From the NCBI GenBank assembly GCA_965657195.1, contig CBFHNK010000031.1, positions 1 to 18,738 on the forward strand: a stretch of 18,738 nt of DNA. Reading direction: 5' to 3'. The notes beneath the pieces were generated by a model. It was given only the letters and a program-made list of their open reading frames with translations. It was not told the origin of the DNA and did no database searches. The first letter of the stretch is position 1. Every line of letters begins with the position of its first letter. This DNA is from TMED14 sp965657195. Lineage in GTDB: Bacteria > Bacteroidota > Bacteroidia > Flavobacteriales > Schleiferiaceae. Positions 7,402 to 14,557 of this stretch are shown piece by piece. The position numbers and the translations under genes are program-made.

Positions 7402-8161
7402 TCTGCCAAAGTTCGGGGGCCTCGAGCCCCAATCCAAACAGCGCAAAGTCCAAGCGCGCGGGATCTTCGGGGTCTATTTGGCGAAGTGCAAGGTCCAGCT
7501 CGTGTACGGCCCGCGCATCGTCCGATGTCCGGTGAAGTAGGCCTAATCCGCGAGCCACTCGCCCCGTGTGCACGTCGAGCGGGCAGCTCAAGATGTTTTT
7601 GGGCAAGTGCGACCAAATTCCGAGGTCTACCCCTCGGGTAGCAGGCCGAACCATCCACCGCAAAAACAGATGAAGGCGTTTTGCCGCTGAACCCGCAGCG
7701 GGACTGGCAAAATGCTTGGCCGTTCGGCTGTGGATGTGGACGCCCAGAATCTCAGCGCGCGCTCGGTCGATGGCGGGGCCATAGCTGGTCTCTCCGGGAA
7801 GGGGTACAAACCACGGGGCAAGCGATCCATTCTCGCGAAATCCGCGCTGTAGCCCCTGCAGCAAGGTGAGCGCGTCCTCAGCCATCAAGGTCCGGTGCCG
7901 CCAGGGAAGCGCCGCAAGGTCCGTGTCGTCGGCTTCGAGCAGCCACTGCACGGGGCGTTCGCCCATTCCGGCGAGTGCGCGTTCGGCAGACTTAATAATA
8001 GAGGGTCGGCTGCCCCACGCAATGGTAGCGGCCATAAATCCTACGAGTTCCGCACTTGCAGGGTCGTCTGCAAAGCGCCGCGGAAGCGACAGTGGGTCGA
8101 GCGCAATAAAATCTGGATGCTCAATGCGGTCGGCCCATTCCAGCAAAAGCTCTGCTACCAT
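7394..8161 (-). CDS. TIGR02757 / DUF2400 family protein
   Basis: A 255-residue protein of a conserved but uncharacterised family. Hallmarks are AATIAWGSRPSIIKSAERAL (45-64), SPAAGSAAKRLHLFLRWMVR (153-172), the DLGIWSHL segment and PLDVHTGRVARGLGLL (194-209), followed by DPARLDFALFGLG. The last two stretches resemble the helix-hairpin-helix and catalytic Asp region of HhH-GPD DNA glycosylases, so a nucleic-acid repair role is an attractive but unproven idea. I use the ATG at 8161: the longer start at 8245 adds an Arg/Pro-rich leader that is antisense-like and overlaps the ABC gene. The stop of the ABC gene overlaps this start by 7 bp, and rarA follows with an 8-bp overlap. Confidence 0.9.
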   Translation of the reverse strand: MVAELLLEWADRIEHPDFIALDPLSLPRRFADDPASAELVGFMAATIAWGSRPSIIKSAERALAGMGERPVQWLLEADDTDLAALPWRHRTLMAEDALTLLQGLQRGFRENGSLAPWFVPLPGETSYGPAIDRARAEILGVHIHSRTAKHFASPAAGSAAKRLHLFLRWMVRPATRGVDLGIWSHLPKNILSCPLDVHTGRVARGLGLLHRTSDDARAVHELDLALRQIDPEDPARLDFALFGLGLEAPELWQNG

Positions 8162-8808
8162 CGACCGTCGCGCAAGTGCAGCCGGCGGTCTGCTCGGGCG
8201 GCAAGCCCGTCGGCGTGGGTCACGACGACCACAGCGACATTCCACTCGGTGCGGGCTTCGTCCAGCAGGTGGTAAAGTTCCTCGGAGCGTTCGCGGTCGA
8301 GGTTTCCCGACGGCTCATCTGCCAAGACGACCTGAGGTTGGTTGATCAGCGCACGAGCGATGGCAATTCGCTGCTGCTCTCCGCCACTGAGTTCGTCAGG
8401 GCGGTGGGTGAGTCGGTGGGCCACATCAAGCCGCTCGGCGATTGCGCGTGCGCGGTTCGTGGCCTCGGAATTGGCGGTTCCGGCAATAGCTGCGGGAAGC
8501 AGAATATTTTCAAGTGCCGTGAGCTCTGGCATCAGGTGGTGAAACTGAAACACAAGCCCAAGACTCTGGTTTCGAAAGCGTTCGAGTGCGGAACCGCTTC
8601 GCGGGTACGGGCTCCCTTGAAAGGATAGCGTTCCACTGTCGGGCTGGTCCAGACCTGCGAGAATGTGAAGCAGTGTGGACTTGCCCGAGCCACTTGCCCC
8701 GGTAATCGCCACAAATTCACGCACTTCAAGTGAGAAATCTACCCCCTTGAGCACCTCGAGGTCCCCGTAGCTTTTGGTAATGTTCTCTGCGAGAATAAGT
8801 GGCGGCAT
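8155..8808 (-). CDS. lolD: ABC transporter ATP-binding protein, LolD type
   Basis: A 217-residue ATPase with Walker A GASGSGKST (37-45), Q-loop Q88 in LGLVFQFHHLMPELTALEN, signature LSGGEQQR (140-147), Walker B VVLADEP (160-166) and H-loop H198. The Q-loop context and short length are those of the LolD/MacB class, which powers transfer of lipoproteins from the inner membrane or mechanotransmission. No membrane subunit lies nearby, as is frequent in Bacteroidota, where lolCE maps elsewhere. It is the first gene of a tightly overlapping unit with the TIGR02757 protein and rarA, although no functional link is obvious. A perfect -7 box ends 4 nt before its ATG. Confidence 0.9.
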   Translation of the reverse strand: MPPLILAENITKSYGDLEVLKGVDFSLEVREFVAITGASGSGKSTLLHILAGLDQPDSGTLSFQGSPYPRSGSALERFRNQSLGLVFQFHHLMPELTALENILLPAAIAGTANSEATNRARAIAERLDVAHRLTHRPDELSGGEQQRIAIARALINQPQVVLADEPSGNLDRERSEELYHLLDEARTEWNVAVVVVTHADGLAARADRRLHLRDGRW

Positions 8809-8812
8809 GGCT

Positions 8813-8820
8813 CAAAAGTA
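8813..8820 (-). promoter_or_regulatory. Predicted -7 box for the lolD unit
   Basis: The minus strand reads TACTTTTG then AGCC then ATG: an exact TAnnTTTG match, 4 nt before the start codon. The expected transcription start falls at or next to the ATG. Confidence 0.6.
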
Positions 8821-8845
8821 GGGCTGAATTCCGCCTCATGGAGCG

Positions 8846-8853
8846 TACTTTTG
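8846..8853 (+). promoter_or_regulatory. Predicted -7 box for sucC
   Basis: TACTTTTG matches TAnnTTTG exactly and lies 35 nt before the sucC ATG, giving a conventional short leader. It is divergent from the lolD box, 25 bp away. Confidence 0.55.
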
Positions 8854-8888
8854 CCGCGTCTGTTCGCAACCTAAGAAATTTTTCGACT

Positions 8889-10079
8889 ATGAACCTTCAC
8901 GAATACCAAGGCAAAGAAATTCTCGCTTCCTACGGGGTGCGCATTCAACGCGGAATCGTCGCGACAACTCCCGACGAGGCCGTAGCAGCCGCGAAGCAAT
9001 TGACCGAGCAAACCGGTACCGGATGGCACGTCGTGAAGGCCCAAGTTCACGCAGGAGGCCGCGGGAAGGGCGGCGGTGTAAAACTTGCTAAGAACCTTGA
9101 CGAGGTTCGCGAGCGCGCCGAGCAGATCATCGGTATGATGCTGGTTACGCCGCAAACGTCGGCCGAAGGAAAGAAAGTTCACCAAGTACTCATCGCTGAA
9201 GACGTGTACTACCCCGGTGAGACACCCACGTCTGAGTTCTACATGTCCGTGCTTTTGGACCGCGCTGCGGGCAAGCCCATGATCATGTACAGCCCCGACG
9301 GTGGAATGGACATCGAAGAGGTGGCTGAGAACCACCCCGAGCGCATTTTCACGGAATTGATTGATCCTTCAGTTGGCCTTCAGGACTTTCAAGCGCGCCG
9401 CATTGCCTTCAATTTGGGCCTGAGCGGAGCCGCGTTCAAGGAAATGATTGCCTTTGTAAAGAGCTTAGTAAAGGCCTACCAGGGCGCCGATGCTTCACTT
9501 TTTGAAATCAACCCCGTACTGAAGACGAGCGACGACAAGATCATGGCCGTCGACGCCAAGGTGGTTCTTGACGACAATGCCTTGTTCCGCCATCCCAATC
9601 TTGCTGCGCTGCGCGACACCCGTGAAGAGGACCCCACCGAGGTTCGCGCCGGTGAAGTGGGATTGAACTTCGTGAAGCTCGACGGCAACGTGGGCTGTAT
9701 GGTCAACGGAGCCGGCCTCGCCATGGCCACCATGGATATCATTAAGATGGCCGGTGGAAACCCCGCCAACTTCTTGGACGTGGGCGGAACCGCCGATGCC
9801 CAGCGCGTTGAGACCGCATTCCGCATCATCCTTGAGGATTCGAACGTCAAGGCCATCCTCGTGAATATTTTTGGCGGAATCGTTCGCTGCGACCGCGTTG
9901 CTCAAGGAATCGTGGACGCCTACCGTTCGATCGGAGAAATCCCCGTGCCCATCATTGTGCGCCTGCAGGGTACCAATGCCGCCGAAGCCAAGAAGCTCAT
10001 CGAGGACAGCGGCCTGAAGGTCTACTCAGCGATCATGCTTCAAGAGGCGGCCGACTTGGTTCGCCAGCACGTAGGCTAA
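8889..10079 (+). CDS. sucC: Succinyl-CoA synthetase beta subunit (ADP-forming)
   Basis: A 396-residue TCA-cycle enzyme subunit converting succinyl-CoA and ADP/GDP to succinate and ATP/GTP together with SucD. The N-terminal ATP-grasp domain starts MNLHEYQGKEIL and holds KAQVHAGGRGKGG (50-62) and the metal-binding FEINP segment (E206, N208). The C-terminal CoA-ligase domain holds GNVGCMVNGAGLAMATMD and NIFGGIVRCD. Length fits the family. I chose the ATG at 8889 because it starts the standard MNLHEYQ sequence; the 30 extra upstream residues from 8799 have no family match and contain the promoter. sucD is not adjacent, so the two subunits are encoded apart, as in many Bacteroidota. Confidence 0.98.
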   Translation: MNLHEYQGKEILASYGVRIQRGIVATTPDEAVAAAKQLTEQTGTGWHVVKAQVHAGGRGKGGGVKLAKNLDEVRERAEQIIGMMLVTPQTSAEGKKVHQVLIAEDVYYPGETPTSEFYMSVLLDRAAGKPMIMYSPDGGMDIEEVAENHPERIFTELIDPSVGLQDFQARRIAFNLGLSGAAFKEMIAFVKSLVKAYQGADASLFEINPVLKTSDDKIMAVDAKVVLDDNALFRHPNLAALRDTREEDPTEVRAGEVGLNFVKLDGNVGCMVNGAGLAMATMDIIKMAGGNPANFLDVGGTADAQRVETAFRIILEDSNVKAILVNIFGGIVRCDRVAQGIVDAYRSIGEIPVPIIVRLQGTNAAEAKKLIEDSGLKVYSAIMLQEAADLVRQHVG

Positions 10080-10085
10080 TCATCT

Positions 10086-10637
10086 ATGCTTGCGCTCGAA
10101 ATTTCCTCGGCGCTACTCAACGGGGGCTATGCTCTGGGTCTTGCCATCGGCAGGCGCTGGGCATGGCCCCTCGGTTTTTTGGGGACCCTCGCGGGGGTTG
10201 CCGTCCTATTCGATGCCAAACTGTACGCGGAATCCCTACTCAACCTAGGTTATGCCGTGCTGGCCGTATTCGGCTGGGTCCGTTGGGGTCGGACGGAGTT
10301 TAAACCTTTAAAGGGCCGCCGCGTCAACGACTTCATCGTGGCGGTGGGGCTGGCGCTGGCCACGGCATACCTCATGAATGCGGCCACCGACAACCCACGT
10401 CCGCTCGCCGACGGGATCATGTTCGCGGGCGGAATCCTCGGAACATGGTGGCAAGTCAAGCGCGAGCGGCTCAACTGGATCATTTGGATCACCCTAAACG
10501 GGGTGGGAGTTTGGCTGTACGCCGACCGCGGACTATGGGTCTACGCGGCCTACAGCGCCGTGATGGCAGGGGTTTCGGGTTGGGGGTGGTTCCGCTGGGC
10601 CGAACCCCTTAAAAATTCGAAAGCCAGCGCGCAATAG
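10086..10637 (+). CDS. pnuC: PnuC-family vitamin transporter
   Basis: A 183-residue polytopic protein of the PnuC family, which imports nicotinamide riboside or, in some relatives, thiamine or riboflavin by facilitated diffusion. About seven membrane segments are visible. Family-type features are ESLLNLGYAVLAVFGWVRW (the N..Y......GW..W pattern), the WQVKRERLNWIIWITLN helix and the final YADRGLWVYAAYSAV...GWGWFRW segment. The vitamin cannot be told from sequence, and neither nadR nor a thiamine kinase gene is adjacent. It starts 6 bp after sucC, probably by readthrough. Its 3' end overlaps the convergent hydrolase gene by 29 bp. Confidence 0.9.
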   Translation: MLALEISSALLNGGYALGLAIGRRWAWPLGFLGTLAGVAVLFDAKLYAESLLNLGYAVLAVFGWVRWGRTEFKPLKGRRVNDFIVAVGLALATAYLMNAATDNPRPLADGIMFAGGILGTWWQVKRERLNWIIWITLNGVGVWLYADRGLWVYAAYSAVMAGVSGWGWFRWAEPLKNSKASAQ

Positions 10638-11244
10638 CTTGCCAGCTGTCGGGCGCGATTCCGTGCCCCATTCGAAAGCGCTGTACTTCGATTCCAGCTC
10701 CCCGTGCGTTGGCCGTTTCGTAGCTCGGAACCGACAGCGTCGTCGGAATCACTCCGTCTTCGTCGCCAACCACCGCGAGGTGAGGAAGGTCCGTTTGAGC
10801 CTTCCATTCCAATGCGGAATCAAACCAATCGTTGGGAAAGTAGCTCGCCACTGCCGCGCAGCCTTGAATGAGTTCCGGATGGGTTGCGGCGAGGGCATTC
10901 GCGAGAATTCCGCCCTGTGAAAAACCAAGGATTACGGGCTTAATTGGATTTTGCTCGAGCAGTTCCGCGAGGGAATCGAGGCTTGACCACACCTGCTCAG
11001 GGTCGACATGCCGCACTCCGTTGGCATCAAAATGTAGGTCGTACCAGGCGTAACCACCCGTGGGAAGTGGGCGAGGGGCCTGCAGTGACCGCACGCTCCA
11101 GTCCGCTGGAATGAGTCGTGCGAGTCCAAAAAGATCATCTTCGTTGCTCGCGTAGCCGTGCAAAAACCAAAGCTCGTTCTGCGCTGTGGATTCGGCGGCA
11201 CGCCACCGGGATTGGGACAGGTCAATTAACGAACTACGTCCCAC
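10609..11244 (-). CDS. Phospholipase/carboxylesterase-like alpha/beta hydrolase
   Basis: A 211-residue cytosolic esterase of the PF02230 type. The oxyanion-hole start LWFLHGYASNEDDLF (25-39), nucleophile S109 in GFSQGG, acid D163 in GDEDGVIP and H194 in MGHGI form a complete catalytic set. The substrate is unknown; relatives hydrolyse acyl esters or thioesters. The start codon is GTG at 11244, since the alignable core begins about 24 residues later and no ATG fits. The start overlaps the stop of the DUF2452 gene by 19 bp, so translation is probably coupled. The 3' end overlaps pnuC. Confidence 0.88.
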   Translation of the reverse strand: MGRSSLIDLSQSRWRAAESTAQNELWFLHGYASNEDDLFGLARLIPADWSVRSLQAPRPLPTGGYAWYDLHFDANGVRHVDPEQVWSSLDSLAELLEQNPIKPVILGFSQGGILANALAATHPELIQGCAAVASYFPNDWFDSALEWKAQTDLPHLAVVGDEDGVIPTTLSVPSYETANARGAGIEVQRFRMGHGIAPDSWQAIARWLSNF

Positions 11245-11666
11245 GTGAGGTCAGCTAAAAGGCGAATGCTGTGCACAAACTCGTGGGCGGCACGGCGCGA
11301 AAGCGTCCATTCCTCTGGGCTCAGCATCGACAGCACGTATTCTCCGTCTTCTTTGCGGTACAAGTGGTACACGTGGTTGATCACGGGCTTGAAGCTCATT
11401 TTGGCGGAATACACCCACTCCGAAACCTCCCTGCGCCGCTGAATTGCTTTGGCTTGGTCCGCCAGGAGTTCCATTTGCTTGCGAAGCAGGTCCATTTGCT
11501 GGTCCGTCTGGTGCGCCATCGTTTCAAGCGACTGGGCGCGAATCATTCCTTCTTGAGTGGGAACAATCACCGGAGAGCTCACACTGTGGGCGTACGGAAG
11601 CAGACCGGGGTTTTGCGCCACTTTGTCTGCATCAATCGGGTTTGCCGTGATTTTTGAGCTACTCAT
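11226..11666 (-). CDS. DUF2452 family protein
   Basis: A 146-residue soluble protein of a conserved Bacteroidota family without known function. Typical stretches are NPGLLPYAHSVSSPVI, a central helix-rich part with MAHQTDQQMDLLRKQMELL (about 50-68, probably coiled coil), SFKPVINHVYHLYRKEDG and SPEEWTLS near the end. I start it at the ATG at 11666 because the longer reading from 11750 adds 28 residues antisense to the SRPBCC gene end and would include the promoter box. A -7 box TAACTTTG ends 5 nt before this ATG, and its first three bases are the stop codon of the upstream gene. Confidence 0.9.
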   Translation of the reverse strand: MSSSKITANPIDADKVAQNPGLLPYAHSVSSPVIVPTQEGMIRAQSLETMAHQTDQQMDLLRKQMELLADQAKAIQRRREVSEWVYSAKMSFKPVINHVYHLYRKEDGEYVLSMLSPEEWTLSRRAAHEFVHSIRLLADLTWDVVR

Positions 11667-11671
11667 TGCTG

Positions 11672-11679
11672 CAAAGTTA
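11672..11679 (-). promoter_or_regulatory. -7 box overlapping the SRPBCC stop, for the DUF2452 gene
   Basis: The minus strand reads TAACTTTG, exact TAnnTTTG. The first TAA is the SRPBCC stop codon (11679-11677), and the ATG of DUF2452 follows after 5 nt. Confidence 0.6.
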
Positions 11680-12132
11680 GGCTTTGCCAAACATGCGCTC
11701 ATTGGCCTCCCAGCGGAAGCTAAAGATCTGCTCAAGCTTCGGGCGAACAATTATTGGGTGCACAAGCTGTCCCAAAATCCCCAACGGCACTTTGTAGTGG
11801 ACGACATCGCGCATTAACACCCCCCCCTCGACGGCGGTAAAGAAGTGTTCGTGGTGCCAAATGGAGTAGGGGCCGACACGCTGCTCGTCAACAAAGTACT
11901 CGCCCTCGCGAACGTGCGTGATCTCGGTGACCCAGCGCATTGGAATTCCGAGGAGGGGAGAGACAGTGTACTGAATAAACAGCCCAGGATACATGCGCTC
12001 GGGCACGTTTCCGTGCACGACAAAGCCAAGGCTCGTAGGCGTAATCTTAGCCAAGTTGCTCGGCGATGAAAAAAAATCCCATGCCTCTTGGAGCGGAATG
12101 GGCAGAAACTGTTCGCGTTCAATTTTGTACAT
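11677..12132 (-). CDS. SRPBCC-fold ligand-binding protein
   Basis: A 151-residue protein of the START/SRPBCC superfamily (COG4276-like, often annotated as a CDP-paratose epimerase-associated cyclase/dehydrase). It opens with a beta strand and the helix QEAWDFFSSPSNLAKITP, the usual cavity entrance, then antiparallel strands such as GPYSIWHHEHFFTAVEGG and a long C-terminal helix ending RWEANERMFGKA. A ligand or reaction cannot be inferred. It lies between the XRE regulator and DUF2452. It contains a run of eight G on the coding strand (11820-11827), in the codons for Glu-Gly-Gly-Val. Confidence 0.87.
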   Translation of the reverse strand: MYKIEREQFLPIPLQEAWDFFSSPSNLAKITPTSLGFVVHGNVPERMYPGLFIQYTVSPLLGIPMRWVTEITHVREGEYFVDEQRVGPYSIWHHEHFFTAVEGGVLMRDVVHYKVPLGILGQLVHPIIVRPKLEQIFSFRWEANERMFGKA

Positions 12133-12155
12133 ACCCTTTCAACCGAATCCGGCCG

Positions 12156-12165
12156 CAAAGGTTTA
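12156..12165 (-). promoter_or_regulatory. Imperfect -7-like box overlapping the XRE stop
   Basis: The minus strand reads TAAACCTTTG, with four bases instead of two between TA and TTTG. The TAA is the stop codon of the XRE gene; the SRPBCC ATG is 23 nt downstream. It may be a weak promoter. Confidence 0.3.
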
Positions 12166-12507
12166 CGCCTGCTCGGGCGCGAGTACGCGGAACTTGCCGT
12201 CGCGGATCAAAATGAGTTCATCGTAGCCACTCTGGCGCACAGGCAACGACGAAGCTGGGGGGTGTGCTACGGGCTGAGCCTTTGGTTGTGCAACTACTCG
12301 ACCCAGCACCACGTACTCCATGTCAAAATCGTCGAACGCTCGGGCGGCACACTGCACCACGCTCAAGCTGAGTTTGTTACGTCCACTAAGTATGTGCGAA
12401 AGCACCGCACGCGAAACTCCAAGATCTTTGGCTACAGAACTTGCCGGTCGGTGCTGACGGTCAAGCCAATCCTTAAATCGTTGATTTTCTGAGGGTATGC
12501 TTTCCAT
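12163..12507 (-). CDS. Small XRE-type HTH regulator
   Basis: A 114-residue protein. The N-terminal helix-turn-helix covers about residues 8-68 and shows PASSVAKDLGVSRAVLSHIL, with the recognition helix SRAVLSHILSG and a following NKLSLSVVQ stretch. The rest is a Pro/Ala-rich linker (AQPKAQPVAHPPAS) and a small C-terminal segment ending RVLAPEQA. Such short XRE proteins act as repressors or antitoxin-like regulators, but no toxin gene is visible next to it. A perfect -7 box ends 4 nt before the ATG. Its TAA stop lies in a further, imperfect -7-like sequence before the SRPBCC gene. Confidence 0.85.
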   Translation of the reverse strand: MESIPSENQRFKDWLDRQHRPASSVAKDLGVSRAVLSHILSGRNKLSLSVVQCAARAFDDFDMEYVVLGRVVAQPKAQPVAHPPASSLPVRQSGYDELILIRDGKFRVLAPEQA

Positions 12508-12511
12508 ACCG

Positions 12512-12519
12512 CAAATTTA
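12512..12519 (-). promoter_or_regulatory. -7 box overlapping the phosphatase stop, for the XRE gene
   Basis: The minus strand reads TAAATTTG, exact TAnnTTTG. Its TAA is the stop codon of the PhoD-like gene (12519-12517), and the XRE ATG follows after 4 nt. Confidence 0.6.
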
Positions 12520-13473
12520 CAATCCGTATTTAACGTTTACAATTGTTTCACCATGAGTGTTGAAAAATTCAACAAATAGACCATCTTCGGTGACATTGAT
12601 GCACGTGAAGTGCGCTTCTGAAATAGGTGGTCCCACGATGGTGGTATTTTGCTCGGTCTCGGGACTCCGCGGGGGGAACACCTTCGAAGTCAGTGGGGAT
12701 GAACAGATTTCGATGAGTCGCACACCCTTGTGGGTCAACTCTTCAATCTCGCCGTGGTGGCGGTCGCCGGTCAAAAAGACCACTTGAGCCTTGGCTGTGG
12801 CGCAGCGATCCAATAATTCCAAACGCTCTTTGGGGTAGCGAATTAGATTTTCAAAACTTGGGGACAGGTTGAGTACTTGCGAACCCACGGCAATAAAAAT
12901 CACCCGTGTATCCGCGTGAGCCTCGAGAACTGACGAGAGCCAGTCGAGCTGCCCGCGTCCGAGAACCTGTGTTCCGACCGGGCCTCGATGGGTGCGGTCA
13001 TCAAGACCAATCCAAACTACATCGCCCTTGCGCTCTACCCACCTAAGGTCGTGGTATTTAGTGTAATTGAACGGTGTGTCGTTCCAAACAGAACTAAAGA
13101 TCTTGGCACTCGTTTCGCGAAGGGAATACGTACTGTCTCCATCGTTGGGACCGTAGTCGTGGTCGTCCCAAATCGCCCGTTGCGGAATCGCCGACATCAT
13201 TGCTGCCAATGGCGGGCTCGCGTGCCTGCGCGTCCAAGCCTCAGCCATTAACGTGCTGTCGTTCCACTCGGAACTTTTGTAGTAGGTGTTGTCGCCCAGC
13301 CAAAAAAAGAACTCGGGTTTTTTCGCCAAGATGGACGTGAAAATTTCTTCGCGTTCAGGGGTACTTAGTTCCGCACAGCTTCCGACCGCAAACGACACCT
13401 CAGTTTGCTGAGCAAATACTGAAATTTGAAGGCTCGAAAGCAGTACTAATGCGCTAAATAATGTCGATTTCAT
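12517..13473 (-). CDS. PhoD-like metallophosphatase, exported
   Basis: A 318-residue secreted hydrolase of the alkaline phosphatase D family. A signal peptide (about 1-21, ending VFAQ) is followed by FAVGSCAEL (28-36), metal ligands in WLGDNTYY (58-65) and WDDHDYGPND (102-111), and the distal TGDRHHGE (235-242). Family members remove phosphate from phosphodiesters, phospholipids or organic phosphates outside the inner membrane. Length is shorter than classical PhoD (over 500) and fits the compact class common in Bacteroidota. It is the first gene of the minus-strand run that includes XRE, SRPBCC, DUF2452 and the hydrolase, and is divergent from the M14-like gene. Confidence 0.9.
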   Translation of the reverse strand: MKSTLFSALVLLSSLQISVFAQQTEVSFAVGSCAELSTPEREEIFTSILAKKPEFFFWLGDNTYYKSSEWNDSTLMAEAWTRRHASPPLAAMMSAIPQRAIWDDHDYGPNDGDSTYSLRETSAKIFSSVWNDTPFNYTKYHDLRWVERKGDVVWIGLDDRTHRGPVGTQVLGRGQLDWLSSVLEAHADTRVIFIAVGSQVLNLSPSFENLIRYPKERLELLDRCATAKAQVVFLTGDRHHGEIEELTHKGVRLIEICSSPLTSKVFPPRSPETEQNTTIVGPPISEAHFTCINVTEDGLFVEFFNTHGETIVNVKYGL

Positions 13474-13477
13474 GGCG

Positions 13478-13485
13478 GTAAGGTA
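13478..13485 (-). promoter_or_regulatory. Possible -7 box for the PhoD-like gene
   Basis: The minus strand reads TACCTTAC then CGCC then ATG. It deviates from TAnnTTTG at the last two bases but keeps the 4-nt distance to the start codon seen at other genes here. Confidence 0.35.
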
Positions 13486-13500
13486 GCACGCGATCGTAAC

Positions 13501-13508
13501 TACATTTG
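13501..13508 (+). promoter_or_regulatory. Predicted -7 box for the M14-like gene
   Basis: TACATTTG matches TAnnTTTG exactly and ends 5 nt before the ATG at 13514. Confidence 0.6.
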
Positions 13509-13513
13509 GTGCG

Positions 13514-14557
13514 ATGCGTTACCAAAACTTTAGCGAGCGAACACGGCGACTTCACGAAGCTGCCCAAGAGGGTGGCTGGGAACTCCACAATGCGGCGCCC
13601 CCCGAATGCCTCCCAATTTGGGTTGCAACGCATCCGCAGCCCGAGTACTCGCGATCTCGGGTCGCTTGGGCAATGATGCACGGCAACGAGCCTACTGGTT
13701 TTGAAGCACTTATTCAATTTATTCGGCGCGGAGCCCCCACGTACAATTGGACGTTGGTCCCGATGGTAAATCCCACTGGAATTGATGCGTTTTCCCGCCT
13801 TACGATTGACGGAGTTGACCTTAATCGGTGCGCACGGCAAGCCGGCCCTTTGGAATCAGACGCACTCAAGTCGGTACTCCAGTCCACGCACTTCGAACTT
13901 GCGCTCAACCTTCACGACCAGCGGAGTATTTTTCATCCAACGGGCATCTGTAAGCCGAGCAGCTTGAGTATTCTTGCTCCGGCAGCATTGAAGGGCACAG
14001 TGTCCACGCAGCCTGAGCTCGCGATTGCATGGGCTGGAAGTCTGTCCCTTTGGATGCGCGAACTTCGTCCGGATTGGGGCTATGCTCGGTTCGACGAATC
14101 CTACTACCCCACGGCATTTGGTGAATGGGTTCAAGAATTGGGCATTCCGACAGTGACTGTAGAGACGGGTATTGCTTTGGGCGATGCGTCCAGATCTGAG
14201 GTAGGGCAGGCGCTTTTCAAACTACTGTGCCATACCGATGCACACCTTAGCCCAGATGATCAGGGCTCGGCACACTACCTCGACTTACCCTACAATGCCT
14301 CAGATGGCTGCGATTTCGAACTCAAAAGCGGAACCCAGTCTAGCTACTGGAAGCTTTGGGAAGTTGTCCAAGTTGGGGGCTACGTTTCAGGTATCGAGCG
14401 TGTTGAATCGGCCGAGGACCTTTGTCCGTACCAGTGCATTGAGGTTGCGCACGTTGACTTCAACCTGCTTACGCAGCGCCCCATTTGGACTACTGCTGAG
14501 CTCTACGCTACGGCAACCTCTTCGCTACGCGATTTGGCTGCAGTGCTCCCTAGATAA
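13514..14557 (+). CDS. M14 / aspartoacylase-like zinc hydrolase
   Basis: A 347-residue protein with the zinc carboxypeptidase signature of the M14/AstE-AspA superfamily: H56 and E59 in MMHGNEPTG, the VDLNRCAR motif with N104-R105, third zinc ligand H134 in LNLHDQ, and catalytic Glu E217 in TVTVETG. No signal peptide is seen, so it should act in the cytoplasm, most likely on a small acylated amino acid or peptide. A C-terminal beta-rich part (about 260-330) resembles the extra domain of aspartoacylase-type members. It sits alone on this strand; its last 55 bp overlap the convergent ssb gene. Confidence 0.87.
   Translation: MRYQNFSERTRRLHEAAQEGGWELHNAAPPECLPIWVATHPQPEYSRSRVAWAMMHGNEPTGFEALIQFIRRGAPTYNWTLVPMVNPTGIDAFSRLTIDGVDLNRCARQAGPLESDALKSVLQSTHFELALNLHDQRSIFHPTGICKPSSLSILAPAALKGTVSTQPELAIAWAGSLSLWMRELRPDWGYARFDESYYPTAFGEWVQELGIPTVTVETGIALGDASRSEVGQALFKLLCHTDAHLSPDDQGSAHYLDLPYNASDGCDFELKSGTQSSYWKLWEVVQVGGYVSGIERVESAEDLCPYQCIEVAHVDFNLLTQRPIWTTAELYATATSSLRDLAAVLPR

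Noticed and set aside
7402..7446. Longer rarA start
   Set aside because: The 15 extra residues lie inside the upstream gene and have no counterpart in RarA proteins.
11242..11247. CACGTG palindrome at the hydrolase GTG start
   Set aside because: Six bases only, inside overlapping coding sequence; expected by chance.
11667..11750. Longer DUF2452 start
   Set aside because: It would overlap the SRPBCC gene end and place the good -7 box inside the coding region.
12163..12507. Toxin-antitoxin pair with the small XRE protein as antitoxin
   Set aside because: Neighbouring genes are a secreted phosphatase and an SRPBCC protein; neither looks like a toxin.
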